This document shows, piece by piece, positions 52,900 through 60,763 of a stretch of DNA of 63,212 bases (positions are counted from its first letter, which is position 1; each line of letters starts with the position of its first letter). Source of the DNA: an uncultured Collinsella sp. (lineage in GTDB: Bacteria > Actinomycetota > Coriobacteriia > Coriobacteriales > Coriobacteriaceae); contig CAJLVJ010000004.1 in the NCBI GenBank assembly GCA_905210085.1, positions 1 to 63,212 of the forward strand. The letters run 5' to 3'. Below the pieces are notes generated by a model that was not told where the DNA came from, ran no database searches, and saw only the letters and a list, made by a program, of their open reading frames with translations. The translations under genes were made by a program, and so were the position numbers.

Positions 52900-53997
52900 A
52901 TGTCCTCGACCTTTGGCAACGTTTTACATCTGAGCATTTTCGGCCAGTCGCACTCCCCTGCTATCGGCTGCTCACTCGACGGCATCCCCGCGGGTATCGC
53001 CGTTGACCAAGATGTGCTGCAGACTTTTTTGGACCGCCGTGCCCCCGGTCGCGACGAGACCGCAACCAAGCGCCGCGAGGCCGACGCCGCGCATATCATT
53101 GCCGGTGTGGTCGATGGACATACCACTGGTGCACCCATCGCAGCGATTATCGAGAACACCAACACGCGCTCCAAGGATTACTCCGAGCTGCGCCGCAAGC
53201 CCCGTCCCGGACATGCGGACTTCCCTGCGCGCGTGAAGTACCACAACATGCACGATGTCGCTGGTGGCGGGCATTTTTCCGGCCGCCTAACGGCCCCCTT
53301 ATGCATCGCCGGCGGCATTGCGCTGCAGGCACTCGAGGCCCGCGGCATTCAGGTCATGGCGCACGTCGCGCAGATCGGCGGCATCTCCGACCTGCCCATG
53401 GACGATATGGTCTATCGCGAGGCCGACCGCAAGGCGATCCTTACGAACGATCTGCCGTGCATTGACGCCGCCGCAGCCGGCCGCATGCGCGAGGAGATTC
53501 TTGCCGCGCGCGACGAACTCGACAGTATCGGCGGCATCGTGGAGTGCGGCATTTACGGGCTTCCCGCGGGCATCGGCGACCCCATGTTCGACGGCATCGA
53601 GAACCGCATCGCGCAAATCGCGTTTGGCATTCCCGCCGTAAAGGGCGTGGAGTTTGGCATGGGCTTTGCCGTGGCCGCCATGCGCGGCAGAGAGAACAAC
53701 GATCCGTATCGCATCGATGCCGAGACCGGCGAGATCGAGGTCGAGTCCAACAACGCCGGCGGCATTCTGGGCGGCATCTCCACCGGCGCGCCCGTCATGT
53801 GGCGCATGGCCGTAAAGCCGACGCCCTCCATCGGTCGCGAGCAGCAGACCGTGGACATGGACGCCATGGAAAATGCCGAGCTCTCGGTGCACGGCCGTCA
53901 CGATCCCTGCATCGTCCCCCGAGCCGTCCCCGTTGCCGAAGCAGCCGCGGCGCTCGCCATCTGGGACGCCCTCCTCGAGGACGCAGGCCAGCTCTAA
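52900..53997 (+). CDS. aroC: Chorismate synthase
   Basis: Last common step, 5-enolpyruvylshikimate 3-phosphate to chorismate with reduced FMN. FGQSHSPAIGCSLDGIPAG at the start, GGGHFSGRLTAPL, and the C-terminal SNNAGGILGGISTG and HDPCIVPRAVPVAE blocks are typical; 365 residues. GGAGG precedes ATG 52900, one base after aroA. Confidence 0.96.
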   Translation: MSSTFGNVLHLSIFGQSHSPAIGCSLDGIPAGIAVDQDVLQTFLDRRAPGRDETATKRREADAAHIIAGVVDGHTTGAPIAAIIENTNTRSKDYSELRRKPRPGHADFPARVKYHNMHDVAGGGHFSGRLTAPLCIAGGIALQALEARGIQVMAHVAQIGGISDLPMDDMVYREADRKAILTNDLPCIDAAAAGRMREEILAARDELDSIGGIVECGIYGLPAGIGDPMFDGIENRIAQIAFGIPAVKGVEFGMGFAVAAMRGRENNDPYRIDAETGEIEVESNNAGGILGGISTGAPVMWRMAVKPTPSIGREQQTVDMDAMENAELSVHGRHDPCIVPRAVPVAEAAAALAIWDALLEDAGQL

Positions 53998-54050
53998 CCC
54001 GACTCACCTGGGTTGCCTGCCAACTCAGCCGTTACGCGAAAGGGGCCTCC

Positions 54051-55196
54051 ATGGACCTTGCCGATATTCGCCAGACCATCGATGGCATCGACACCACGCT
54101 CCTAAACAGCTTTGTCGAGCGTATGGACATTGCCACCGAGGTCGCCAAATCAAAGATCGAGATGGGCAAGGCCGTCTTCGACCCCGCCCGCGAGCGCTCC
54201 AAACTCAACAACCTCGCCAGCCGCGCGCCCGAGCGCTACGAGGCGCAGACCATCACCCTGTTCCGTCTCCTCATGAGCATGAGCAAGGCCGAGCAGCAGC
54301 GCTACATCAACGAGCTCAAGGGCATCACGGTCTCGCAAAAGGCCCATGCCACGGCCGCAGCCTGTGACACGCCCTTCCCCCAGACGGCCACTGTCGCCTG
54401 CCAAGGCGTCGAAGGCGCCTACAGCCAGATCGCCGCGTGCAAACTCTTCGACGTGCCCGACATCGCGTTTTTCGAGACCTTCGAGGGCGTCATGCGCGCC
54501 GTGCGCGACGGCTTTTGCGAGTTTGGCGTACTGCCCATCGAAAACTCAACCGCCGGCTCGGTAAACGCCGTCTACGACCTGCTCGCCCAGTTCGACTTCC
54601 ATATCGTGCGCTCGCTGCGCCTCAAGATCGACCACAACTTGCTCGTCAAGCCCGGCACCAAGCTCGCCGACGTGCGCGAGGTTTACAGCCACGGCCAAGC
54701 CATTGCCCAGTGTGCGGGCTTTATCGAGTCCCACGACCTGCACGCCACCAAGTACCCCAACACCGCCATGTCGGCCGAGATGGTCGCCAGCTCCGGGCGC
54801 ACCGATGTTGCCGCCATCGCATCGCGCAGCTGCGCGACACTCTATGGCCTGGAGGTGCTGGAGTCCAACATTCAGGACTCGGACAACAACTACACGCGCT
54901 TTGTCGTCATCAGCCGCGAGCCACGCGTCTATCCCGGTGCCAACCGTACCTCGCTCATGATCACCACGGCCAACGAGCCGGGCGCCCTCTATCGCGTGCT
55001 CGAGCGCTTCTACGCACTCAATATCAACCTCATCAAGCTCGAGAGCCGCCCCATCCCCGGTCGCGACTTTGAGTTTATGTTCTACTTTGACCTGGACTGT
55101 CCCTTTGGCAGCAAGGCCCTCGACGACCTGCTCGATTCGATCGACGACGTGTGCGAGAGCTTCACCTACTTTGGCAGCTACACGGAGGTGCTCTAG
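54051..55196 (+). CDS. pheA: Bifunctional chorismate mutase/prephenate dehydratase
   Basis: Converts chorismate to prephenate and prephenate to phenylpyruvate for phenylalanine. Domains in order: AroQ-type chorismate mutase (about residues 1-90), prephenate dehydratase (about 105-285) with GVEGAYSQIA, PIENSTAGSV and NNYTRFVVI, then an ACT domain (about 295-381) with the ESRP motif for Phe feedback. AGGGG lies five bases before ATG 54051; the longer frame is a shadow of aroC. 381 residues. Confidence 0.94.
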   Translation: MDLADIRQTIDGIDTTLLNSFVERMDIATEVAKSKIEMGKAVFDPARERSKLNNLASRAPERYEAQTITLFRLLMSMSKAEQQRYINELKGITVSQKAHATAAACDTPFPQTATVACQGVEGAYSQIAACKLFDVPDIAFFETFEGVMRAVRDGFCEFGVLPIENSTAGSVNAVYDLLAQFDFHIVRSLRLKIDHNLLVKPGTKLADVREVYSHGQAIAQCAGFIESHDLHATKYPNTAMSAEMVASSGRTDVAAIASRSCATLYGLEVLESNIQDSDNNYTRFVVISREPRVYPGANRTSLMITTANEPGALYRVLERFYALNINLIKLESRPIPGRDFEFMFYFDLDCPFGSKALDDLLDSIDDVCESFTYFGSYTEVL

Positions 55197-56447
55197 ATGA
55201 CCGATACTGCCGCAACCCGCCCCTACGGCGTGCTAGGCCGCGTACTGGGCCACAGCTACACCCCGACCATCTACAAAGAGCTCGCGGGGCTCGACTACGT
55301 GCGATTTGAGCGCGAGCCCGAGGACCTCGCGGCCTTTATGACCGGCGACGAGTGGGAGGGCACCAACGTGACCATCCCCTACAAGCGCGCCGTCATGGAG
55401 TACCTGGACGAGCTGAGTCCACTCGCCAAGCGCATGGGAAACGTCAACACCATCACGCGCCTGCCCGACGGTCGCCTGCGCGGCGACAACACCGACTACT
55501 TTGGTTTTCAGTGCCTGGTCGAGGAGCTGGGCGTAGAGGTTGCCGGCAAGAAGGTCCTCGTACTTGGCGCCACCGGCGGCGCCGGCACCACGGCAAGTAT
55601 GGTGCTGGGAGACCTGGGCGCCATCGTTGTGCCCGTGGGTCGCACGAGCGAGGTCAACTACGGCAACATCGCGCAGCAGTCCGACGCCGCCTTACTCGTC
55701 AACTGCACGCCTGCCGGTATGTTCCCCCACTGCCCCGACGCGCCTTGCACGCTCGAAGGGCTCGATGCACTCGAAGGCGTCATCGACATTGTCTACAACC
55801 CCGCTCGCACGGGACTCATGCTCGAGGCCGAGCGCCGCGGGATCCCCTGCATCGGTGGCCTGCTTATGCTTGTGGCACAGGCGGCACAGGCTGTTGAGCG
55901 CTACACCGGCCAAGTCACCCCGCGCGAGCGCATCCTGGATGTGACGGAGCGTCTGTCCCGCCGCGAGCAAAACATCGCCCTGATTGGCATGCCGGGCTCG
56001 GGCAAAACCCGAGTGGGCGAGCAGATCGCCCAGCTCACGGGACGCGAGCACATCGATCTCGATCGCGCCCTCGAGGAGCGCCTGGGCATGCCCTGTGCCG
56101 ACTATATCGTCGAGCGCGGCGAGGCGGCCTTCCGCGAGCAGGAGACGGCGACGCTGGCCGACATCTCCAAGCGCAGCGGCCTGGTGCTTTCCACGGGTGG
56201 CGGCGTGGTCACGCGCGACGAGAACTACCCGCTGCTACACCAGAACAGCCAGATCGTGATGCTCAACCGTAAGCTCGACGAGCTCGCCCACAAGGGACGC
56301 CCCATCACCGCCCGCGACGGCATCGACAAGCTGGCCGAGCAGCGTATGCCGCGCTACCGCGCGTGGGCCGACTACATCATCGACTCACGCGACTGCGCCG
56401 CCAACACCGCCCATGTCCTCCTCGACACCCTCCCACCCGCTCTCTAA
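55197..56447 (+). CDS. aroE-aroK: Shikimate dehydrogenase-shikimate kinase fusion
   Basis: Two consecutive-but-one shikimate enzymes in one chain: residues about 1-250 are a shikimate dehydrogenase (GTNVTIPYKRAV with the catalytic Lys, GDNTDYFGF, LGATGGAGTTA), and from about 258 a shikimate kinase with Walker A GMPGSGKTRVG, the DLDRALEERLG shikimate site and STGGGVV. 416 residues. ATG follows the pheA stop directly, with GGAGG eight bases upstream. The reductase and kinase steps are adjacent in the pathway (dehydroshikimate to shikimate to shikimate 3-phosphate). Confidence 0.95.
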   Translation: MTDTAATRPYGVLGRVLGHSYTPTIYKELAGLDYVRFEREPEDLAAFMTGDEWEGTNVTIPYKRAVMEYLDELSPLAKRMGNVNTITRLPDGRLRGDNTDYFGFQCLVEELGVEVAGKKVLVLGATGGAGTTASMVLGDLGAIVVPVGRTSEVNYGNIAQQSDAALLVNCTPAGMFPHCPDAPCTLEGLDALEGVIDIVYNPARTGLMLEAERRGIPCIGGLLMLVAQAAQAVERYTGQVTPRERILDVTERLSRREQNIALIGMPGSGKTRVGEQIAQLTGREHIDLDRALEERLGMPCADYIVERGEAAFREQETATLADISKRSGLVLSTGGGVVTRDENYPLLHQNSQIVMLNRKLDELAHKGRPITARDGIDKLAEQRMPRYRAWADYIIDSRDCAANTAHVLLDTLPPAL

Positions 56448-56449
56448 CC

Positions 56450-56490
56450 AAAACCACCACAAAGGGGACCGGCGCCTTTGTGGTGGTTTT
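56450..56490 (+). terminator. Perfect hairpin between aroE-aroK and aroQ
   Basis: A 16-bp perfect stem (56450-56465 with 56475-56490) with a 9-base loop starts two bases after the fusion-gene stop. It ends in TTTT on the plus strand and begins with AAAA, so it could terminate on either strand. It should lower aroQ expression relative to the genes before it. Confidence 0.8.
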
Positions 56491-56511
56491 GCAACCGCAA
56501 AGGAAGCAACC

Positions 56512-56949
56512 ATGAAAGCACTCGTCATCAACGGCCCCAACCTCAACATGCTCGGCATTCGCGAGCCGGGCATCTATGGCAGCGACAACTACGACCGCTT
56601 AGTGCAGATCTGCCAGGAAGCTGGCGCCGCACAGGGCTTCGACGAGGTCGAGGTTTTCCAGTCCAACCACGAGGGCAGCATCGTCGACAAAATCCAGGAG
56701 GCCTACGGCAAGGTCGACGGCATCGTCATCAACCCGGCCGCCTACACGCATACGAGCGTGGCCATCCTGGACGCGCTCAAAGCCGTCGCAATCCCGGCTG
56801 TGGAGGTCCACATCAGCGCTGTCGAGACCCGCGAGGACTTCCGCCAGGTGAGCTACGCCCGCCTGGCCTGCTTCGCCACCATCACCGGTGAGGGCCTGCA
56901 GGGCTACGCACATGCGCTAGAGCTGTTGAGGGAACGACTCGAAAAGTAG
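56512..56949 (+). CDS. aroQ: 3-dehydroquinate dehydratase, type II
   Basis: Third shikimate step, dodecameric type II enzyme. Catalytic Tyr region LVINGPNLNMLGIREPGIYG, FQSNHEGSIVDKIQ, INPAAYTHTSVAI and the EVHIS motif are present; 145 residues. AAAGGA lies seven bases before ATG 56512. It completes the seven-step route from DAHP to chorismate within this cluster. Confidence 0.96.
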   Translation: MKALVINGPNLNMLGIREPGIYGSDNYDRLVQICQEAGAAQGFDEVEVFQSNHEGSIVDKIQEAYGKVDGIVINPAAYTHTSVAILDALKAVAIPAVEVHISAVETREDFRQVSYARLACFATITGEGLQGYAHALELLRERLEK

Positions 56950-56983
56950 TCTCGCGCGCAAATCCATCAACCCCGATTCGCAC

Positions 56984-57042
56984 GCCAGTAATGCCAGTGC
57001 CGCCAGCAGCAACCTCGCTACTGGCGGCACTTTATTACTGGC
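56984..57042 (+). terminator. Terminator-like compound hairpin after aroQ
   Basis: An 11-bp inner stem (56996-57006 with 57021-57031) is flanked by a 9-bp outer stem (56984-56992 with 57034-57042) separated by a small internal loop. Sequence between the arms on the 3' side is TTTATTA. It likely ends the aro transcript, and its outer 3' arm touches the -10 box of the next unit. Confidence 0.7.
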
Positions 57043-57043
57043 A

Positions 57044-57049
57044 TATAAT
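57044..57049 (+). promoter_or_regulatory. Probable -10 box of the DUF4869/ATPase pair
   Basis: A consensus TATAAT lies 31 bases before the DUF4869 ATG. No consensus -35 is visible; that position falls inside the inner arm of the hairpin. The two genes therefore seem to have their own promoter, independent of the aro operon. Confidence 0.5.
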
Positions 57050-57080
57050 CGTTGCAGCCACACAACGTCTGGAGACTCGC

Positions 57081-57530
57081 ATGCTAAGCATCCATCTGGG
57101 AGATTACCCCGGTTCCATCTACGATACCGAGACCTACTTTAGGAACTCATACTTGGACTCATGGTTCGAAGACCCTATGGCCGCACAGATCATTAAAAGC
57201 GTGGACGGATCAGAGCTCATCGGCCCCCACAACATCGTAAGCAAGCAGCTGGGCTCGATCACCCCACTCGAACTGTCCGGCGGCGTTAAGACGCTGCTGC
57301 TGGTGCGCAATCTACCAAACATGGTGTTCAATGCATCCACTTGCGGAGATAACTGCGCCCGCTGGCTGCTCAAAATTGGCAAAGAGCAGGATGTGCTGGT
57401 GACCCTTTACCACATCATGAAATTTCCCTGGAAGCGTTTTGAGATTCGCATCAATAACGACGGCCGCATCGTCAGGAACATGCAGGAGTTCGTCGGTGCC
57501 ACCAATGATTTTCTGGATGTTGATGAGTAA
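57081..57530 (+). CDS. DUF4869 family protein
   Basis: 149 residues, resembling DUF4869 proteins of gut Firmicutes: the N-terminus MLSIHLGDYPGSIYDTETYF, the block LELSGGVKTLLLVRNLP, and FNASTCGDNCARWLLKI. No catalytic motif is known to me. ATG 57081 has GGAG six bases upstream; the frame to 56991 runs through the hairpin. The stop overlaps the ATG of the ATPase gene (TAATG), so both products are coupled. Function unknown. Confidence 0.8.
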   Translation: MLSIHLGDYPGSIYDTETYFRNSYLDSWFEDPMAAQIIKSVDGSELIGPHNIVSKQLGSITPLELSGGVKTLLLVRNLPNMVFNASTCGDNCARWLLKIGKEQDVLVTLYHIMKFPWKRFEIRINNDGRIVRNMQEFVGATNDFLDVDE

Positions 57531-58531
57531 TGAAAGGATCACACACCGTTGTCGTGGAGCGCGCAAAAGTCAAATACACGCTCACCTTTAAACGCAATAT
57601 TTCCTTCATCCGCGGCAACAGCGGCACGGGCAAAACGACGCTCATCTCGATGATTCGCGACTACAACGACCGAGGACCGGAAAGCGGCGTTGCACTCAGC
57701 TGCGACGTGCCTTGTGAAACGCTTTCCGGCAGACGCTGGGAGCGCGAGCTTCTGATCATCGAAGATTCAATCGTCTTTCTAGATGAGGGCAACGAGTTTA
57801 TCTACTCAAAGGACTTCGCCAAAGCCGTCAACGGCTCGTCCAACTATTTTGTTCTGATATCTCGTCGCGATGCCAACGAGCTCCCCTACAGCGTTGATGA
57901 GATCCTGAAGCTAGTCAACACGACAAGTAAAACAATCAATGGCCGCAAGAGCGACAGGCGCTTCTACTCGGTGACCAAGCCGCTATATGACCACACGGCA
58001 AGTATGCTGTATCAGGATCTAAATGTTGGATTCGAGGTACCCGACGCCGTAGTTGTCGAGGATAGCAAATCTGGCTATCAATTCTACGACGCTCTTTGCA
58101 ACCGACTCGGGATCCCCTGCTATACCGCCACCGGCGTTGCGAATCTAAAACGTACGATTCACGAATGTCCCGAGCAAAACATCCTTGCTATTGGAGACGG
58201 AGCAGCATTTGGTCCCTACATCGAAAAGGTGCTCGGACAGCGCGTTTACAAGAACGTTCGCTTGTTCCTCCCGGAATCATTTGAGTGGACACTTCTGCAA
58301 TCTGGCCTCATTCCCAGTAACGACATTCCAAAAATCCTCAAGGACCCTTCGAGCTATATCAAAAGTCGCAAGTACCTAAGTTGGGAGCGATTCTTCACCG
58401 ACGTATTGATCAAGTACTCGACAGACACTCGCTACGCCTACAGAAAGGCAAAGCTCAATGAGCAGTACCTGAGGCCGCAGGCGATGAATGCAGTTGCAAA
58501 CGTCTTGCCCGAGTGCCTGAAGGCAGACTAG
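57530..58531 (+). CDS. P-loop ATPase with a possible TOPRIM-like C-terminal half
   Basis: 333 residues. Walker A is GNSGTGKT (29-36) and Walker B is IVFLDE (81-86), followed by a possible sensor in YFVLISRRD. The second half has VVVEDSKSG (Glu177) and ILAIGDGAAFG (Asp223), spaced like the Glu and Asp motifs of a TOPRIM fold; this is inference from pattern only. Some homologues in databases carry a misleading translation-factor name. Base composition is lower in GC than the neighbours (one 60-base line at 58021 has 29 G+C). Always-coupled partner DUF4869 lies upstream. Could be a mobile or defence-type module. Confidence 0.7.
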   Translation: MKGSHTVVVERAKVKYTLTFKRNISFIRGNSGTGKTTLISMIRDYNDRGPESGVALSCDVPCETLSGRRWERELLIIEDSIVFLDEGNEFIYSKDFAKAVNGSSNYFVLISRRDANELPYSVDEILKLVNTTSKTINGRKSDRRFYSVTKPLYDHTASMLYQDLNVGFEVPDAVVVEDSKSGYQFYDALCNRLGIPCYTATGVANLKRTIHECPEQNILAIGDGAAFGPYIEKVLGQRVYKNVRLFLPESFEWTLLQSGLIPSNDIPKILKDPSSYIKSRKYLSWERFFTDVLIKYSTDTRYAYRKAKLNEQYLRPQAMNAVANVLPECLKAD

Positions 58532-58547
58532 ACAGACTAGATATAGT

Positions 58548-58578
58548 GGGGAGGGCCAAGTTGGTCCTCCCCGTTTTT
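58548..58578 (+). terminator. Terminator of the DUF4869/ATPase pair
   Basis: GGGGAGG (58548-58554) pairs with CCTCCCC (58566-58572), with CCAA/TTGG inside, followed by GTTTTTGTT. It is 17 bases after the ATPase stop. Confidence 0.9.
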
Positions 58579-58579
58579 G

Positions 58580-58808
58580 TTACGCCTTCTTGATCACGTA
58601 CGCCAATCCAATATCGCAGGCACAGCGTACGATTGACGCGAAGAACCACGATGCTGGCAGCGTCATAAGCAGAGGCTTGCTCACGCTCGGCTCCAGCCCC
58701 CTTTGGCGCGCCGTATAACCAATCCACATCAGCAGCACAATAGCAGCTCACGCCACCGCTTCGGCCTAAACGTATACCCGGCAAGAATAAAGAACACCGG
58801 CATGTGAA
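58580..58808 (-). pseudogene. Remnant of an acyltransferase-3 type membrane protein
   Basis: Reading the minus strand, MPVFFILAGYTFRPKRW (from 58803) matches the conserved early segment of acyltransferase-3 membrane proteins, but the frame stops within 25 codons. A different frame then reads a membrane-like segment, LPASWFFASIVRCACDIG, down to a TAA at 58580-58582. The two pieces look like the start and end of one gene joined by a large internal deletion and frameshift. It begins right against the terminator of tRNA-Arg(TCT). The family assignment rests on a short motif. Confidence 0.5.
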
Positions 58809-58837
58809 AAAGCCCAGACCACCAAGCGGTCTGGGCT
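58806..58837 (-). terminator. Terminator of tRNA-Arg(TCT)
   Basis: A 10-bp perfect stem (58811-58820 with 58828-58837) with a 7-base loop, followed on the minus strand by TTTTTC. It starts 11 bases after the tRNA. Confidence 0.92.
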
Positions 58838-58847
58838 TAATAAACGA

Positions 58848-58924
58848 TGGTGCTCCATGGCGGATTCGAACCGTCGACCTTGGGATTAGAAGTCCCCTGC
58901 TCTATCCAACTGAGCTAATGGAGC
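58848..58924 (-). tRNA. tRNA-Arg, anticodon TCT
   Basis: The cloverleaf folds on the minus strand: acceptor GCTCCAT/ATGGAGC, D stem GCTC/GAGC, anticodon loop CTTCTAA on a GGGA/TCCC stem with one terminal mismatch, T arm with TTCGAAT (one A/C mismatch in the stem), discriminator A and encoded CCA. Anticodon TCT reads AGA (and AGG) Arg codons, which are rare in this GC-rich genome. Confidence 0.94.
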
Positions 58925-58970
58925 AAATAACCGCACGCCCAAGCAAGCGCAAGCCTGTCAGGCGCAAGTA

Positions 58971-58976
58971 ATTATA
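58971..58976 (-). promoter_or_regulatory. Possible -10 box of tRNA-Arg(TCT)
   Basis: A consensus TATAAT on the minus strand lies 46 bases before the tRNA, immediately after the stop of the ABC ATPase gene. No good -35 is visible. A short GCCTG/CAGGC repeat lies between it and the tRNA. Confidence 0.45.
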
Positions 58977-58978
58977 AC

Positions 58979-59746
58979 CTAGTTGAACTGCTCGCGATAC
59001 GCCTTGCAGACCTCATCGACCGGGCCGTCCATGCGAAGGTCACCCTTCTCAATCCAAACGGCACGCTGGCAGATGCGCTCAACCTGCTCCATGGAGTGCG
59101 AAACGAACAGAACCGTCACGTCGCCGCTTTGGATAAAGTGCTGGATGCGGTCCTCGCACTTCTGCTGGAAGAACACGTCACCGACGGATAACGTCTCGTC
59201 AACGATCAGAATATCGGGCTCGGTAATCGTCGCGATTGCAAAGGCGATACGCGCCACCATGCCCGAGGAGAAGTTCTTAAGCGGCATATCGACAAAGTTC
59301 TGAAGCTCAGCGAACTCAATAATGCCGTCAAAGTTGGCGTCGATGAACTCCTTGGTATAGCCGAGCAGGGCGCCGTTCAGATAGATGTTCTCGCGGGCGG
59401 TCAGCTCGGGGTCAAAGCCGGCACCAAGCTCAATCAGCGGCGCAATGTTACCGTGCACCTTAACGCTGCCCTCGCTAGGCTCAAGCACACCGGCGATAAT
59501 CTTGAGCATCGTAGACTTACCGGAACCATTGGTGCCAACCAGACCCACGACCTCGCCACGATGAATATCAAACGAGATATGCTTGAGCGCCCTAAACTCC
59601 TCAAAGAACAACTCGTGCTTGGCAAGCTTGATGAAGTACTCTTTGAGGTTGGTCAGCGACTCGGACGCCATGTTAAAGATCATGGTGACGTCGTCGACCT
59701 CGACAGCCAGAGGCTGCTCGCTGTAATCAACAACAGATTCAGTCAT
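58979..59746 (-). CDS. ABC-2 polysaccharide export ATPase (TagH/Wzt type)
   Basis: ATPase of a lipid-linked polysaccharide or teichoic-acid exporter. Walker A GTNGSGKST near residue 73, the LSGG-like signature degenerates to NFSSGMVAR as in this subfamily, Walker B PDILIVDE, and a switch His in FVSHS. 255 residues from ATG 59746 (AGGAG seven bases upstream); it lacks the C-terminal sugar-binding domain of Wzt, and so may rely on the glycan cap differently. Co-transcribed with the permease upstream. Confidence 0.93.
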   Translation of the reverse strand: MTESVVDYSEQPLAVEVDDVTMIFNMASESLTNLKEYFIKLAKHELFFEEFRALKHISFDIHRGEVVGLVGTNGSGKSTMLKIIAGVLEPSEGSVKVHGNIAPLIELGAGFDPELTARENIYLNGALLGYTKEFIDANFDGIIEFAELQNFVDMPLKNFSSGMVARIAFAIATITEPDILIVDETLSVGDVFFQQKCEDRIQHFIQSGDVTVLFVSHSMEQVERICQRAVWIEKGDLRMDGPVDEVCKAYREQFN

Positions 59747-59757
59747 CACAGCACTCC

Positions 59758-60603
59758 TTAGATGTAGAGGATGAACTTGCGCTCGGACTTATGGAACACG
59801 GTGTAGCCAATAACAAGCGCAAGAACCGCCCAAGCGACGCACATACCAAACGTCATAAGCGAGGGCGTAGTCTGGAACAGGAAGATATCACGCATAAACT
59901 GCAGGTAGTTATACATGGGGTTCGCATAGACCAGAATGCGCACGAGATGCGGCATTTGCGCAACGAAGTCGGTCGTCCAGAAGATGGGCGTAATGTAGGT
60001 CCAAGCCGTAATGACGACGCTCCACAGATGCATGACATCGCGGAAGAAAACCGTGAGGGCGGAGAGCATCATGCCCAGGCCCATGCAGAAGCACATAAGC
60101 AGCAGTAGGCAGACAGGCAGCAGAATAAGGTGCCAAGAAGGCATAACACGGAACCACAGCATAACAATAGCTACGGCGACCAGAGAGAAGGCAAAGTTAA
60201 CCAGCGAGAAGAGCACCTTCTGCACCGGGAAGACCCAGCGGTGCACCTTAACCTTCTTGAGCAGCGGGGCAGCACCCACGATCGACGTCAGAGCCTGGTT
60301 CGTAGACTCGGACATGACGGCAAAGGTGACGTTACCCACGATCAAATACAGCGGGTACATCTCGGGCGTAATCGAGCCATTGCGGCCCTGGGCAAAAATC
60401 GTCGAGAACACGATGGCCATGACAATCATCATCAGCAACGGATTGAGCACCGACCATGCGACGCCCAGAACGCTACGGCGATACTTGATCTTAAAATCCT
60501 TGGTAACCAGCTGACGAAGGATAAACGCGTCCTTCTCAAATTCGTTCTTAGCAAACGTCGCAGGCAGACTGCGAGTTTCTTGTTGCTTTGTCTGATCCGA
60601 CAC
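59758..60603 (-). CDS. ABC-2 type polysaccharide export permease
   Basis: Membrane partner of the ATPase that follows. 281 residues with about six membrane segments and the family sequence KDFKIKYRRSVLGVAWSVLNPLLMMIV. The GTG at 60603 has AAAGGAG eight bases upstream; the longer frame to 60666 runs into the promoter region. The substrate is probably an undecaprenyl-linked rhamnose-containing glycan, judging from the rml gene nearby. Confidence 0.93.
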   Translation of the reverse strand: MSDQTKQQETRSLPATFAKNEFEKDAFILRQLVTKDFKIKYRRSVLGVAWSVLNPLLMMIVMAIVFSTIFAQGRNGSITPEMYPLYLIVGNVTFAVMSESTNQALTSIVGAAPLLKKVKVHRWVFPVQKVLFSLVNFAFSLVAVAIVMLWFRVMPSWHLILLPVCLLLLMCFCMGLGMMLSALTVFFRDVMHLWSVVITAWTYITPIFWTTDFVAQMPHLVRILVYANPMYNYLQFMRDIFLFQTTPSLMTFGMCVAWAVLALVIGYTVFHKSERKFILYI

Positions 60604-60763
60604 GGATGCAACTCCTTTACTCGTAATCGTTGACAAACGTACAGTATAGACCCGACGGCCCCGCAAACGATTCGCGCAGCAAAACTGGAGAACTAACCCA
60701 CATCTAAGGATGCCAGACGCAAAAGGCTATACTATCTAGAATTGAATGTATAAGGAGCATTGA
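60604..60763. promoter_or_regulatory. Divergent intergenic region, exporter and glycosyltransferase
   Basis: On the minus strand TATACT (60643-60648) is a likely -10 for the exporter pair; on the plus strand TATACT (60728-60733) is a likely -10 for the glycosyltransferase. No convincing -35 boxes are visible for either. Confidence 0.45.

Noticed and set aside
53544..54050. N-terminal extension of pheA overlapping aroC
   Set aside because: Arg/His-rich frame-shifted reading of aroC; a strong ribosome-binding site and the chorismate mutase N-terminus begin at 54051.
58455..58784. A 109-codon minus-strand open frame over the ATPase 3' end and the islet
   Set aside because: It mixes one frame of the acyltransferase remnant with antisense ATPase sequence and crosses a terminator; I treat the region as a remnant instead.
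56950..58850. Attachment-site duplication of the tRNA-Arg(TCT) 3' end flanking the islet
   Set aside because: No copy of the tRNA 3' sequence is seen near 56950-57080 and no integrase is present, so integration at the tRNA is only suggested by position.
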